A program made the position numbers and the translations under genes. Of a stretch of DNA of 64,000 bases, positions 1-10,245 are shown piece after piece (the stretch's first letter is position 1; every line of letters begins with the position of its first letter). Below the pieces are notes generated by a model. It was not told where the DNA came from. It saw only the letters and a program-made list of their open reading frames with translations, and searched no databases. The stretch comes from Tistrella mobilis (lineage in GTDB: Bacteria > Pseudomonadota > Alphaproteobacteria > Tistrellales > Tistrellaceae): positions 62,001 to 126,000 of the forward strand of contig NZ_JBBIAB010000007.1 in the NCBI RefSeq assembly GCF_039634785.1, written 5' to 3'.

Positions 1-53
1 CGGCCCGGGTCTGGGCGGCACTGGGCGCCGCGCGCAGCACCGCTGCGGCCTGA
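1..53 (+). CDS. C-terminal end of an unidentified protein (5' truncated)
   Basis: An open frame enters from the left edge and stops at TGA 51-53. The visible tail is about 16 residues, Ala-rich (…WAALGAARSTAAA). A perfect hairpin with a TTCG loop follows 24 bases later, which is what one expects after a real gene end. Too little is visible to name the product, and the frame rests only on the stop and the following terminator. Confidence 0.4.
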   Translation, partial: ARVWAALGAARSTAAA

Positions 54-76
54 GTGACGCCCGGCCATATCGACTG

Positions 77-112
77 GAAACGGGCCCTGCGGTTCGCCGC
101 AGGGCCCGTTTC
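77..112. terminator. Bidirectional-looking hairpin terminator, 16-bp stem with TTCG loop
   Basis: GAAACGGGCCCTGCGG (77-92) pairs perfectly with 97-112 around a TTCG tetraloop. It sits between a + strand gene end at 53 and the end of the - strand gene at 146, so it can serve both convergent genes. There is no long T-run. Confidence 0.8.
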
Positions 113-145
113 ACATCCGAAGACCCGGGTGATCCGGCCGGTCGG

Positions 146-727
146 TCAAAGGATGTAGCGCATCAGCACGAAACCGCCGACCAGCAGCACGCAGAACAGA
201 ACCGTGAACAGGCCGAGCCGCTTCTCGACGATGGCAAGGGTCTTGGGCCCGAACCAGTAGATGATCGCGGTCACCGCATAGAACCGGATACCGCGCGCCA
301 CGATCGCAGACAGAATGAAGCTGACGACATTCATGCCCGTGACGCCGCTGGTGATGGTGATCACCTTGAACGGGATCGGCGTGATGCCGGCCAGCAGCAC
401 CATCACCCAGCCGAGTTCATTATAGCGGGCGGCGGCGGCGGCGAAGTCCTGGCGCAGGCCATAGATGTCAAGGATCGCCTGGCCGACGCTTTCAAACAGC
501 AGATAGCCGATCAGATAACCCAGCACCGCCCCCGCCACCGAGGTGAGGGTGCAGATGAGCGCGAACCGCCAGGCCTTGGAGCGCTGGGCCAGCACCATGG
601 GGGCGAGGATCACGTCCGGCGGGATCGGGAAGAACGAGCTTTCGGCGAAGCTGACGACACCGAGGGCACGTTCGGCGTGACGATGGCCGGCAAGCGCCAT
701 GGTCCGGTCGTAGAGGCGGCGGAGCAT
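146..727 (-). CDS. YqaA/DedA-family (SNARE-associated) inner-membrane protein
   Basis: A 193-residue protein with several hydrophobic segments (about residues 20-45, 50-80, 105-125, 130-155 and 170-192). It carries the ESSFFPIPPDVILAPMVL stretch typical of the VTT/DedA superfamily, in particular the short YqaA subgroup (usually 140-200 aa), and a GITPIPFKVITITSG segment that matches the conserved re-entrant region. DedA relatives act in membrane lipid or proton-coupled transport; the substrate of YqaA-type members is unknown. The ATG at 727 is preceded by a weak AAAGG. It is a single gene with a hairpin on each side. Confidence 0.8.
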   Translation of the reverse strand: MLRRLYDRTMALAGHRHAERALGVVSFAESSFFPIPPDVILAPMVLAQRSKAWRFALICTLTSVAGAVLGYLIGYLLFESVGQAILDIYGLRQDFAAAAARYNELGWVMVLLAGITPIPFKVITITSGVTGMNVVSFILSAIVARGIRFYAVTAIIYWFGPKTLAIVEKRLGLFTVLFCVLLVGGFVLMRYIL

Positions 728-825
728 CGGGACCTTTCGGGATGGGTCGGCGAAGCCTGGAGACTAGCACCGGCCATGCCCCCCGGCATCCCCAATTCAG
801 GGCGGCGAGAACACCATCTCCGCAT

Positions 826-863
826 GAAGACGCCCCGGACGGTTTCCCGTCCGGGGCGTCTTC
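826..863. terminator. Hairpin terminator, 17-bp stem
   Basis: GAAGACGCCCCGGACGG (826-842) pairs perfectly with 847-863 around a 4-base loop. It lies just beyond the stop of the chemoreceptor gene on the - strand (stop at 889) and upstream of the membrane-protein gene, so it probably ends chemoreceptor transcription. Confidence 0.8.
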
Positions 864-888
864 GCCGTCAGGCGTGCGGTAAACCGGC

Positions 889-3042
889 TCAGCCGGCGCG
901 CACCGCTTCAAGGAAGCTGCGGACTTCGCTGTCCAGATCGGTGGCCTGGCGGGCGAGTTCGCCGGCCGAGGACAGGATCTGCTGCGAGGCGCTGCCGGTG
1001 GCCTGGGCGGCGTCGCGCATGTCGTCGACGCTGCGGCTGACCTGTTCGGTACCGCGGGCGGCCGCCTGGACGTTCGAGGCGATCTCCTGGGTCGCGGCAC
1101 TCTGCTGTTCGACCGCACTGGCGATCGAGGTGGCGATGTCGTTGATCTCGACGATGATCTTGCGGATGCCTTCGATCGCGCCGATCGCCTGGTTGGTCTC
1201 GCCGCGCACCGCCGCAATCTGGGTCGAGATTTCCTCGGTCGCCCGCGCCGTCTGATTGGCGAGGCTCTTGACCTCGGAGGCCACGACCGCGAAGCCCTTG
1301 CCGGCTTCGCCCGCCCGGGCCGCCTCGATGGTGGCGTTGAGCGCCAGAAGGTTGGTCTGCTCGGCGATGTCGGTGATCAGCCGCACCACGTCGCCGATCT
1401 TCTCGGCCGCGGCCGCCAGGCCATAGACGGTCTGGTTGGTGCGCTCGGCCTCGTCGACCGCGCGGCCGGCGATGGTCGAGGACTTGTGGACCTGCCGGCC
1501 GATCTCGGAGATCGAATGCGACAGCTCTTCGGCGGCGGCTGCCACCGTCTGCACGTTCTCGGTCGCCTGGGCGGTGGCATGGGCCACCTCGTCCGACTGA
1601 TGGCGGGCGCCATCGGCGGTGGACGACATCGAGCGGGCGGTGGCATCCAGCTCGGTCGCAGCCGCCGTCACCCCGCGCAGCACGCCGCTGACCCGGTCGT
1701 CGAAGCTGCGGGTCAGGCGCACCAGTTCCTCGGCGCGCTTCGACTTCTCTTCCTGATCAAGCCGCTGGGCCTCGGCCAGGCGCTGGCTTTCGACCATGGC
1801 GTCCTTGAAGACCTGCACCGAGGCGGCCATCTCGCCGATCTCGTCGCTGCGGTCACGATCGGGAATGTCGATCGAGAGGTTGCCGTTCGAGAGTTCCTTC
1901 ATCGCGCCGGTCATCCGGCCGAGCGGGCGGGTGACGCCGCGGGCGACCAGCATACCGATGGAGCCGACGATCACGATCAGGCCGACGGCCACCGCGGCGA
2001 TCATGTTGCGCATGTCGACGACCGGCGCCAGGATCTCGTCCTCGGCGACGTCGGCGATCACCGCCCAGCGCTGCCCCAGGAATTCCAGCGGCTCGTAGGC
2101 GCTCAGCACCGGATAGCCGCCGGGGCCGATATCGCGGACAGAACCGCTCTTGCCGGCCAGCGCTGCGGCGACGGCATCGGTGTTGACCTGCCGCTCCAGC
2201 ACGGTGGTGTCTGCCGACAGCCGCGAGTTGGAGCGCATATAACCGTCGGAGCCGACCAGATAGGTCTCGCCGGTCTCGCCCAGGCCCTGGGCGCTCTGCA
2301 TCACCTCGTCGACGCCCTTGACCGACAGACGCACGACCACGGCACCGACATAGCCGCCGTCACCGAAGACCGGCACCGCCAGGAAGGCGCTGACCTCGTT
2401 GTTGGCCTGGGGGTGATAGGTGAAGTCGATCAGCGACACCTGGCCCGGCTCGGTGGTCGCCTGCGCGGCGGCGACGGCACGGCCGAGACCGGTCTGGCCG
2501 ACATCGCTCTCGTCGAGCTTGACCGCAAAATCCGTGTTCTTCTCGACCGAGTAGACCACCCAGCCGTTCTTGTCGACGAGATAGAGATCGGCATAGCCCT
2601 TGGAGCGTGCAGCTGCCCGCAGCCAGGGATGATAGCGCTCGTGACTGTCGCTGAAGAAGGTGCCGTCACCGGCCTTGTTCAGCACCGCCCGATCGGTTTC
2701 GGGATTGTCGGTGATGTACGACTTCTGAAGGATCTGATCGGGCTTATCATCCATAAGCGAGATCAGCTCGAAGGCGTAGGTGAAGTCGATCAGGGTCTGG
2801 CGCAGCACCGAATTGTCGGCCAGCACCGCCACATCGGACCGCACCCGTTCCAGATAGTCGTTCAGACGGGCCTTGCGGCCCTCGGTGATCGCTTCCAGCT
2901 TGGTTTCCGATGCCTCCACCAGCTCCCGCGACGACACCAGATAGGCGACGACGCCGAGTACGATGGATGTGATCGCGACCGCAGCCACGATGGCACCGGG
3001 AATTTTATGAACGATGCGCAGCCCACGCGCCGCAGCCGCCAT
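889..3042 (-). CDS. Methyl-accepting chemotaxis protein with extracytoplasmic Cache sensor domain
   Basis: 717 residues with the standard layout: short cytoplasmic tail, membrane segment about 16-36, a ~290-residue periplasmic region, a second membrane segment near 345-370, HAMP, then a long MCP signalling domain. The periplasmic part has the features of a double Cache domain, including [16 protein letters not shown] and the later [15 protein letters not shown]. The tip of the signalling hairpin is visible as [20 protein letters not shown]. The chosen ATG (3042) has GAGGG about 9 bases upstream; an upstream in-frame start at 3120 would add 26 residues without a better site. Cache MCPs bind small organic ligands and signal through CheA/CheW. 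No che genes are nearby, so it feeds a pathway encoded elsewhere. The ligand cannot be predicted. Confidence 0.93.
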   Translation of the reverse strand: MAAAARGLRIVHKIPGAIVAAVAITSIVLGVVAYLVSSRELVEASETKLEAITEGRKARLNDYLERVRSDVAVLADNSVLRQTLIDFTYAFELISLMDDKPDQILQKSYITDNPETDRAVLNKAGDGTFFSDSHERYHPWLRAAARSKGYADLYLVDKNGWVVYSVEKNTDFAVKLDESDVGQTGLGRAVAAAQATTEPGQVSLIDFTYHPQANNEVSAFLAVPVFGDGGYVGAVVVRLSVKGVDEVMQSAQGLGETGETYLVGSDGYMRSNSRLSADTTVLERQVNTDAVAAALAGKSGSVRDIGPGGYPVLSAYEPLEFLGQRWAVIADVAEDEILAPVVDMRNMIAAVAVGLIVIVGSIGMLVARGVTRPLGRMTGAMKELSNGNLSIDIPDRDRSDEIGEMAASVQVFKDAMVESQRLAEAQRLDQEEKSKRAEELVRLTRSFDDRVSGVLRGVTAAATELDATARSMSSTADGARHQSDEVAHATAQATENVQTVAAAAEELSHSISEIGRQVHKSSTIAGRAVDEAERTNQTVYGLAAAAEKIGDVVRLITDIAEQTNLLALNATIEAARAGEAGKGFAVVASEVKSLANQTARATEEISTQIAAVRGETNQAIGAIEGIRKIIVEINDIATSIASAVEQQSAATQEIASNVQAAARGTEQVSRSVDDMRDAAQATGSASQQILSSAGELARQATDLDSEVRSFLEAVRAG

Positions 3043-3259
3043 ATCGGTGTCCCTCTTCCCAAGATGTCCCGTGAGCGGGTCTCTCACTGCCAGACCGGAC
3101 CCGCCATGCCCACTGTTCAATATCCCGAAACTCCCCCCGGTCGGAAGTTATCGCAGGGGAGAAGTTAATCATTTGTTAGGATCGGCGAGCAAACTGCCAC
3201 GAGGGGCACGAAAATGCGTCGCATTTCGCATATGCAACACATTTTAGATAAATGAAACC

Positions 3260-3283
3260 GGCCGCGGACCATGGTCCGCGGCC
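3260..3283. terminator. Perfect 24-bp palindrome, likely terminator of the - strand oxidoreductase gene
   Basis: GGCCGCGGACCATGGTCCGCGGCC is self-complementary and lies 41 bases past the stop of the 3324-4298 gene on the - strand. It could fold into an 11-bp hairpin. A separate small palindrome, AAATGCG-T-CGCATTT (3212-3226), lies between it and the chemoreceptor start and may belong to that promoter. Confidence 0.6.
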
Positions 3284-3323
3284 ATCCATGCTTCGAGATG
3301 CAGTCGAAGCAGACGTTCGCGGG

Positions 3324-4298
3324 TCAGTTCAGATCGATGACGACCTTGCCGGTCGAGCGCCGCTCCATCAGCGCCCTGAGCGCCTTGGGGGCCTCGACCA
3401 TCGGGAAGGTCTCGGAGACATGCGGCTTGAGCTTGCCTTCGGCATACCAGCCGAGCAGCGTCTTCAGGCTGTCGCCCAGCACCTTGGGATCCTTGTGCAT
3501 ATAGGCCCCCCAGAAGGTGCCGACGACCGACACGTTCTTGACCAGCAGCAGGTTGGCGGGGATCTGCGGGATGGTGCCGCTGGCGAAGCCGATCACCAGG
3601 ATGCGGCCTTCCCAGTTGATGCAGCGGAGCGAGGCATCGAAGGCGGCACCGCCGACCGGGTCGTAGACCACGTCGACGCCGCCGACCAGCTCCTTCACCT
3701 TTTCGCGCAGATCATCCTTCGAATAGTCGATCAGGTGGGTCGCGCCGTGGGCGCGGGCGATTTCCAGCTTCTCGGGGCTGCTCGCCACCGCGACCACCTC
3801 GGCGCCCATGGCGGCACCGATCTCCACCGCCGTCAGGCCGACGCCGCCGGCTGCCCCCAGCACCAGCAGCTTTTCGCCCGCCTTCAGATGCGCCCGATGG
3901 TCAAGCGCCACATGCGACGTGCCGTAGGCGACCGGGAAGGCGGCGGCGCTTGCGAAATCCATCATGTCGGGGATCGGCACGACGGCGGCCGCAGGCAGCA
4001 CGACTTCCTGGGTATAGGCGCCGCTCTGCGCCATGCCCATCACCCGCTGCCCGGGCTTCAGATGGGTCACGTCGGCCGCCACTTCCGTCACCTCACCCGC
4101 CAGTTCGATGCCGGGCGAGAAGGGCAGTTCGGGCCGCACCTGGTACTTGCCCTGGATGATCAGCGTGTCGGCGAAGTTCACCCCCGCCGCCCGCACCCGC
4201 ACCCGCACATGGCCGGGTTTCATCTCGGGCGCCTGAATCTCCTTGATCTCAAGATCCTCGGGCCCACCCAGCTTCGTGCACAGAACCGCCTTGATCAC
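3324..4298 (-). CDS. NADPH:quinone oxidoreductase-like medium-chain dehydrogenase/reductase
   Basis: 324 residues, the normal length for zinc-free MDR quinone oxidoreductases (QOR/zeta-crystallin type). The N-terminal GroES-like domain contains AAGVNFADTLIIQGKY and the Rossmann domain carries the AxxGGVG motif in VLGAAGGVGLTAVEIG (about residues 146-161). Typical structural or catalytic zinc cysteines are absent. Reaction: NADPH-dependent reduction of quinones or enones/enoyl thioesters. The start is GTG at 4298 with GGAGG six bases upstream. It lies 56 bases downstream of the TetR gene on the same strand and is probably co-transcribed, so it may reduce an intermediate of the acyl-CoA pathway encoded around it. 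The substrate is not predictable. Confidence 0.88.
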   Translation of the reverse strand: MIKAVLCTKLGGPEDLEIKEIQAPEMKPGHVRVRVRAAGVNFADTLIIQGKYQVRPELPFSPGIELAGEVTEVAADVTHLKPGQRVMGMAQSGAYTQEVVLPAAAVVPIPDMMDFASAAAFPVAYGTSHVALDHRAHLKAGEKLLVLGAAGGVGLTAVEIGAAMGAEVVAVASSPEKLEIARAHGATHLIDYSKDDLREKVKELVGGVDVVYDPVGGAAFDASLRCINWEGRILVIGFASGTIPQIPANLLLVKNVSVVGTFWGAYMHKDPKVLGDSLKTLLGWYAEGKLKPHVSETFPMVEAPKALRALMERRSTGKVVIDLN

Positions 4299-4354
4299 GT
4301 CTTTCCTCCGTTCGACCGGTTTCGATCCGTATCCGTTTCAGTCTTGGGCGCCCG

Positions 4355-5083
4355 TCAGGACGCCGCCTCTACCGCCTCATCCTCTTCCGCCTGCGCGCGC
4401 GGCGATGCCGCCGGGGCGTTCTGGCCAAGGGTGAAGACGGGTATCTGGTGCAGCGGCGGCGCATTGCGGAAGCCCGCCGCGGCAAAGGCCACCATCCGCC
4501 GGATCAGCGCGTCGTAATCCTCCAGATCGCAGACGCCCTGCGAAATCGCCTCCAGGCGGCTGAGATCGGTGATGGTGTAGTGCATCATGCCCAGCGAGAA
4601 ATGCAGCCGCCAATAGATCTCCTCGGCCGCCAGGTCCGGCAGCGCCCGCTGCAGGGCCGGCACGAAGCGGTGCAGGTGGCGCACGTCGCGGTCCAGCAGC
4701 GCCTTCATCTCGGGCGTGCCGTCGGCGCGGCAGCGGGCCAGGAACTGCACGAAAACCGACAGCCCGCGCCCGGGATCCGACATCCAGCGCATCGGCGGCG
4801 CCAGAAGGGCGTAGAGCACCTCTTCCAGCGGCAACGGCCGGTCGCCTGACTTGGCCTCGATCTCGGCCAGCAGCGCCACGCGCTCGCGGTTGAGGTCGCG
4901 CGCCCGACGGTGAAACACCGCCTGCAGCAGCGCATCCTTCGATCCGAAATGATAGTTCACCGCCGCCAGATTGACGTTCGCTTCGGCCGTGATGGTGCGG
5001 AGCGACACACCGGCATAGGTGTGCTCGGCGAACAGACGCTCGGCCGCGTCCAGAATCCTCTCCTTGGTGTCGGTGCCCGCCAT
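4355..5083 (-). CDS. TetR/AcrR-family transcriptional regulator of the acyl-CoA gene block (candidate)
   Basis: 242 residues. The N-terminal TetR HTH is clear: ERILDAAERLFAEHTYAGVS then LRTITAEANVNLAAVNYHFG, followed by SKDALL. The C-terminal ligand domain has the MRWMSDPGRGLSVFVQF and HFSLGMMHYTITDLS segments seen in CerR/PsrA-like regulators of fatty-acid metabolism. It is divergent from the acyl-CoA dehydrogenase at 5460. The intervening 376 bases carry three matches to a CGTTYGTTTGA-like operator, so self-regulation plus control of 5460 is likely. The same motif recurs upstream of the SDR operon (14540) and the ligase (15743). Acyl-CoA as inducer is inference from family and neighbours. 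Confidence 0.9.
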   Translation of the reverse strand: MAGTDTKERILDAAERLFAEHTYAGVSLRTITAEANVNLAAVNYHFGSKDALLQAVFHRRARDLNRERVALLAEIEAKSGDRPLPLEEVLYALLAPPMRWMSDPGRGLSVFVQFLARCRADGTPEMKALLDRDVRHLHRFVPALQRALPDLAAEEIYWRLHFSLGMMHYTITDLSRLEAISQGVCDLEDYDALIRRMVAFAAAGFRNAPPLHQIPVFTLGQNAPAASPRAQAEEDEAVEAAS

Positions 5084-5172
5084 CGATGCGTTCCCATCCG
5101 ATGCTGTTCGCCCGTTGCGGCGGCCGGACCGGCGATGCGATGCGGGGGCATCACATGCGGGCGCTCCATGGC

Positions 5173-5212
5173 CGTTCGTTTCAGGCGACGTTTTAAATCA
5201 ACGTTCGTTCGA
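5173..5212. promoter_or_regulatory. Two operator-like elements upstream of the TetR gene
   Basis: CGTTCGTTTCA (5173-5183) and AACGTTCGTTCGA (5200-5212) each differ by one base from the right half of TCAAACGTTCGTTTGA seen intact at 14643-14658. They are 27 bases apart and 90-130 bases upstream of the TetR start. Autoregulation is inferred. Confidence 0.5.
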
Positions 5213-5383
5213 ATATCGATGACACAGGCGTGACGGCGCGACAATGTAAAACATGCATGTCCGGACAGCGCGGCGATCCAGCCCACCATCTCCGCCCGCT
5301 GCCTGCGTCGCCTCCCCGGCCCTCACCTCTCTTGCGGTTTCTCCATCGACAACGCCCCAAGCCCTGTGCTATCACAGCCTAGA

Positions 5384-5399
5384 TAAAACGTTTGTTTGA
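5384..5399. promoter_or_regulatory. TetR-type operator upstream of the acyl-CoA dehydrogenase
   Basis: TAAAACG-TT-TGTTTGA matches 14 of 16 positions of the palindrome TCAAACG-TT-CGTTTGA (14643-14658). It lies 61 bases upstream of the ATG at 5460, a position suited to overlap with the promoter. The format resembles PsrA-type fatty-acid operators (GAAAC/CAAAC half-sites). Confidence 0.6.
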
Positions 5400-5459
5400 T
5401 ACAAGTGTTGGCAAGCCAGCCGGGCCCCGAAGGTCCGGCCAGATCAGGAGGAAGCCCCC

Positions 5460-6671
<1,212 letters not shown>

Positions 6672-6728
6672 TCCTCGATCAGACCACCGGCCCCGCCTGC
6701 ACCGCAGGCGAGGCCGGACTGCCTTCGG

Positions 6729-6758
6729 AACCCCCCGTCCGGCTGCGGATGGGGGGTT
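6729..6758 (+). terminator. Rho-independent terminator of the acyl-CoA dehydrogenase gene
   Basis: AACCCCCCGTCC (6729-6740) pairs with GGATGGGGGGTT (6747-6758), one G-T wobble, 6-base loop, followed by TT. It begins 57 bases after the stop at 6671. Confidence 0.8.
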
Positions 6759-6808
6759 TTCGCGTGTCGCGGCCCCACCGCCCCCTCGCTCTTGCCTCCC
6801 GTGAAAAG

Positions 6809-6821
6809 TATCATAATGATA
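6809..6821. promoter_or_regulatory. Odd palindrome TATCAT-A-ATGATA, probable autoregulatory operator
   Basis: A perfect 13-bp inverted repeat in an AT-rich patch, ending 23 bases before the GTG of the HTH gene at 6845. HTH-type antitoxins commonly bind such palindromes over their own promoter. No other copy was noticed nearby. Confidence 0.6.
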
Positions 6822-6844
6822 TCTCGATCACGATGGAGGCAGCC

Positions 6845-7303
6845 GTGACCGACACCCTCTACCCCTACACCGAATGCGGGCTGGACAACGTCTATCTCGC
6901 AAACGGCTACACCCTGCGCGAGACACCCTATGGCGAGACGCTCGCCATCCACGACATCGACCGCCTGCATCGGGCGATCGGTCTTGCCCTGGTTCGCAGG
7001 TCAGGCGGGCTGAGCGGTGCCGAGCTCAGGTTTCTGAGGGTCGAACTCGGCTGGTCGCAGGAAGAGCTCGCCCGGCTGCTGGGCCGCGACAAGCAGACCG
7101 TCGGTCGATGGGAACGGGGTGAGAGCAACATCGATCCGCTCGCCGAACGGGTCCTGAAGCTGATCTTCACCGAACATGCCGGCGCGGAGAACACACCACG
7201 CCTGACCGAGCGGCTGTCGGCCTTCGCGGCAGAGACGGCCGGCGGAGGCCGGATGGATGTGGTGATGGAAGAGCGTGGCGGATGGCAGAGCCGGGCGGCG
7301 TGA
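6845..7303 (+). CDS. HTH regulator of MqsA/HigA-antitoxin type
   Basis: 152 residues from a GTG start with GGAGG five bases upstream; an ATG at 6833 would overlap that ribosome site. The C-terminal half is an XRE-type helix-turn-helix: LSGAELRFLRVELGWSQEEL then ARLLGRDKQTVGRWERGESN. This pattern is typical of the DNA-binding domain of MqsA-like antitoxins. The N-terminal ~60 residues (YTECGLDNVYLANGYTLRET) are conserved-looking but lack a visible zinc-cysteine cluster. A palindromic operator lies just upstream. Two more genes of a toxin-antitoxin-like module follow after 125 bases. Whether this protein is an antitoxin or a plain autoregulator is not settled by sequence. Confidence 0.75.
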   Translation: MTDTLYPYTECGLDNVYLANGYTLRETPYGETLAIHDIDRLHRAIGLALVRRSGGLSGAELRFLRVELGWSQEELARLLGRDKQTVGRWERGESNIDPLAERVLKLIFTEHAGAENTPRLTERLSAFAAETAGGGRMDVVMEERGGWQSRAA

Positions 7304-7428
7304 CGCCTTTGCGTTCAGCCTCAAGCTGACCCTGTTCATCGGTGTCGCGAAAAATGCCTGGCAGATATTGCGAAACCACCCGGCGGCGGCCAGATTCATG
7401 GTCGGGCAATCCTCTGGCGGAGACTGAG

Positions 7429-7839
7429 ATGCGCGGCATGACGGCTGAAGAATTGCAGGCCGCATATGATGCCGGTGCGGTGTCTGACGTCACGCTCAAG
7501 GGTGATGGCGGCGACTTTCTGATCGAGATCACGACGCGCAGCGGCGCAGGTCTGCTGACCACGGCCGGGCGCGCCGACATACGCCGCTTCGACGATCCGA
7601 TCACCGCCCTGGCCCTGCTTCACGAGATGGGCATCACCATCGGCCACTTCGATGCCCGCCGATGGAAACCGCATACGCGCGAAGAGACCCCTGAGGCCTA
7701 TGGCCACTGGCTGTTGTCCGAAATCGATGCGGCCCTGGCCGACCCTGCCCCCAGTCTGCCGCATGACGAGGTGATGGCAGACATGGACAGAGAACTCCAT
7801 CAGGTCTTTGCCAGGGCGGGCAGGCGGTCGCCCCGGTAA
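7429..7839 (+). CDS. Hypothetical protein, putative antitoxin partner of the ParE/RelE gene
   Basis: 136 residues starting at ATG 7429 with GGCGGAGA about six bases upstream. The sequence opens MRGMTAEELQAAYDAGAVSD and has a mixed alpha/beta composition. No DNA-binding motif is obvious and no family is recognised with confidence. Its stop overlaps the next start (TAATG at 7837-7841), a translational coupling typical of toxin-antitoxin pairs in which the antitoxin comes first. The antitoxin role is inferred purely from this position. Confidence 0.6.
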   Translation: MRGMTAEELQAAYDAGAVSDVTLKGDGGDFLIEITTRSGAGLLTTAGRADIRRFDDPITALALLHEMGITIGHFDARRWKPHTREETPEAYGHWLLSEIDAALADPAPSLPHDEVMADMDRELHQVFARAGRRSPR

Positions 7840-8129
7840 TGCGGCCGGTGTTCGACATCGTCTGGCGTCCGCGCGCCAGAGCCGACCTTATCGCCATTGT
7901 CCGCCATATCGCGCAAGACAGCCCCCTCCATGCCGAAGCCTTCGGCGCCATGATCCGGCAACAGACCGACAGGCTCTCGGCGCATCCTCATTCAGGCCGG
8001 CCCGGACGCTATGGCGCGTACCGGGAACTGGTGGTGCACCGGAATTATCTCGTGCTGTATCGGATTATCGAGGAGACCGGGATCGTTGAGATCCTGGCGG
8101 TCAAGCACGCCAGACGTCGCCACCCCTGA
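7839..8129 (+). CDS. RelE/ParE-family toxin-like protein
   Basis: 96 residues, the usual ParE/RelE length. The pattern is recognisable: FDIVWRPRARADLIAIVRHI, then the helix with FGAMIRQQTDRLSAHPHSGR, and the C-terminal YRELVVHRNYLVLYRI followed by IVEILAVKHARR. Family members either poison gyrase (ParE) or cleave mRNA on the ribosome (RelE); the wording and the conserved GRPGRYG-YRELVV segment fit the ParE/RelE-StbE group. It is coupled to the upstream gene through TAATG. The module has no separate terminator before the next gene at 8254. Confidence 0.85.
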   Translation: MRPVFDIVWRPRARADLIAIVRHIAQDSPLHAEAFGAMIRQQTDRLSAHPHSGRPGRYGAYRELVVHRNYLVLYRIIEETGIVEILAVKHARRRHP

Positions 8130-8253
8130 CAGGTCGACCGCCGTCATCCATCCACCTCACGCATGGCACCAGAACCGTAACATACCAGGACTAGCATCTG
8201 CGCCCGGCCGGCCGCACGACCGACCCTGTCCTGGATGTTCGGAGATCTGTTCC

Positions 8254-10185
8254 ATGTCCACTCTGCCCGAGGCTTCGCGCCGCACGGTTCTCCGCCTGCT
8301 GGCGGGCATGCCGCTTCTGCCCGTGGCGGGGCTTGCCGCCGGCTCGACGGCGACCGCCTTCGGCCGCACCGCTTTCGCCGCGACCGGTGGCGCCGCCGCG
8401 GCGCCCAGGTCGGTGGAGTTCGTCGCCATGTCGGCGCCTGCCACCGCGGCGGCACAGGCCACCACCACGGTCGGCTCGTCGATGGTGGTGACCTATGCCG
8501 ACGGCAAGACGCAGAATTTCGCGCTGGGCTACGAGCCGCTGTTCATCACCGGCGACGACCTGCCCGACGGCAAGGGCGGCAAGGTGCTGGCCGGCGGCTA
8601 TGTCGACATCAACGGCAAGCCGATCATGGACGCCTCGGGCGAGAAGCCGGTGCAGTTCTTCTCCGACTGCCCGGACGGCTGCAACATGCTGATGCCGATG
8701 GATGCGAAGGTCGCCGGCGTGAAGGGCAACACCGTGTTCGCGGTGGTGCAGTTCGAATACACCACCCGCGATGCCGCCGATAAGGACATGTATGGCCGCC
8801 TGCCCTCGCCCATCGCGGTGCTGACGCTGGACCAGGATCCGGCGACCGGCGCGCTGAAGCTTGTGCAGTACCACAATGTCGACACCAGCCCGGTGCACGG
8901 CCTGTGGATCACCTGCGGCGCCAGCCTGTCGCCCTGGAACACCCATCTATCGAGCGAAGAGTACGAGCCCGACGCGCCCTTCGCCAGGACCGACGAGCAG
9001 TTCCGCGCCTTCAGCCAGAACCTGTTCGGCGATCCGGACAAGGCCAACCCCTATCACTATGGCCATCTGCCCGAGGTGAAGGTGAATGCCGACGGCACCG
9101 GCACCATCACCAAGCACTATTGCATGGGCCGCATCTCGCACGAGCTGGTGCAGGTGATGCCGGACCAGCGCACCGTGCTGATGGGTGACGACGCCACCAA
9201 TGGCGGCCTGTTCATGTTCATCGCCGACAAGCCCGCCGATCTGTCGGCCGGCACGCTTTATGCGGCGAAGCTGGCGCAGCGCGCGGGCGTCGACATCGAC
9301 AAGGGCGGTTCGTTCGATCTGACCTGGGTGAAGCTCGGCCATGCGACCAGCGACGAGATCCGCAAGCTCGCCGACACGCTGACCGCCGCCGACATCGTCG
9401 AGGTGGTGAAGGAGGATCCGAAGGACGCCTCGTTCACCCAGATCGGCTTCAACGGCAAGGCCCAGTGGGTGCGCTTCAAGCCGGGCATGGAGAAGGCGGC
9501 GGCCTTCCTGGAGACCCATCGCTGGGCGCCGCTGCAGGGGGCCACGCTGGCGCTGAGCAAGCTGGAAGGCGTGACCGTCAACGCGAAGGACAAGACCGCC
9601 TATATGGCCGTGTCCTACATCTACAAGTCGATGAGCGACGGCAAGAGCGGCATCAAGGTCGACAAGATCGATGCCGGTGCGGTCTATCAGCTGCCGATGG
9701 AAGGCGGCCGCAAGGATGCCGCCGGCAACGCCATCGACAGCGAGTGGGTGCCGGTGCATTTCTCGGCCGTTCCGGCCCTGGTCGGCCGGGATCTGGCCGA
9801 GCCGGATGCCGTCGGCAACACCGCCGATGTCGACCTGGTCGCCAATCCCGATAACGTGAAGTTCTCGGAGCGGCTGCGCACGCTGTTCATCGGCGAGGAC
9901 AGCGGCAACCACGTCAACAACTTCCTCTGGGCCTATGAGGTCGATACCGGCCGCCTGTCGCGGCTGCTGTCCTGCCCGGCCGGCGCCGAATCGACCGGCC
10001 TGCAGGCGGTCGACGACGTCAACGGCTTCGCCTACATCATGAGCAACTTCCAGCACCCGGGCGACTGGGGCAAGGGGCTGCACGACAAGGTGAAGGCCGA
10101 GGTCGCACCGCTGATCGACGCCAACTACCGCAACCGCCGCAGCGGCGGCGTCGGCTATATCGCCGGTATGCCCCAGCCGGTCTGA
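8254..10185 (+). CDS. PhoX-family (DUF839) phosphatase with Tat signal
   Basis: 643 residues. The N-terminus is a twin-arginine signal: SRRTVLRLLAGMPLLPVAGL with cleavage likely near residue 42 (AFA-A), so the protein is exported folded. Conserved PhoX-type segments are visible: MGDDATNGGLFMFIADKPA, a late GEDSGNHVNNFLWAYEVDTG, and LLSCPAGAESTGLQAVDD. Characterised PhoX enzymes are periplasmic, metal-cofactored alkaline phosphatases that release phosphate from esters. The ATG at 8254 has GGAG upstream; longer in-frame starts would hide the Tat signal. It is a monocistronic gene with a strong terminator. No pho box was identified. Confidence 0.88.
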   Translation: MSTLPEASRRTVLRLLAGMPLLPVAGLAAGSTATAFGRTAFAATGGAAAAPRSVEFVAMSAPATAAAQATTTVGSSMVVTYADGKTQNFALGYEPLFITGDDLPDGKGGKVLAGGYVDINGKPIMDASGEKPVQFFSDCPDGCNMLMPMDAKVAGVKGNTVFAVVQFEYTTRDAADKDMYGRLPSPIAVLTLDQDPATGALKLVQYHNVDTSPVHGLWITCGASLSPWNTHLSSEEYEPDAPFARTDEQFRAFSQNLFGDPDKANPYHYGHLPEVKVNADGTGTITKHYCMGRISHELVQVMPDQRTVLMGDDATNGGLFMFIADKPADLSAGTLYAAKLAQRAGVDIDKGGSFDLTWVKLGHATSDEIRKLADTLTAADIVEVVKEDPKDASFTQIGFNGKAQWVRFKPGMEKAAAFLETHRWAPLQGATLALSKLEGVTVNAKDKTAYMAVSYIYKSMSDGKSGIKVDKIDAGAVYQLPMEGGRKDAAGNAIDSEWVPVHFSAVPALVGRDLAEPDAVGNTADVDLVANPDNVKFSERLRTLFIGEDSGNHVNNFLWAYEVDTGRLSRLLSCPAGAESTGLQAVDDVNGFAYIMSNFQHPGDWGKGLHDKVKAEVAPLIDANYRNRRSGGVGYIAGMPQPV

Positions 10186-10214
10186 ACCGGCCGATCCGCC
10201 CGTCAGTCGACTGA

Positions 10215-10245
10215 AACGGCCGCCCGAGACTTTCGGGCGGCCGTT
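10215..10245 (+). terminator. Hairpin terminator of the phoX-like gene
   Basis: AACGGCCGCCCGA (10215-10227) pairs perfectly with 10233-10245, 5-base loop, 30 bases after the stop. Confidence 0.8.

Noticed and set aside
1486-3168. 560-codon open frame on the + strand
   Set aside because: Antisense to the Cache chemoreceptor and rich in His/Gly/Asp runs typical of shadow frames.
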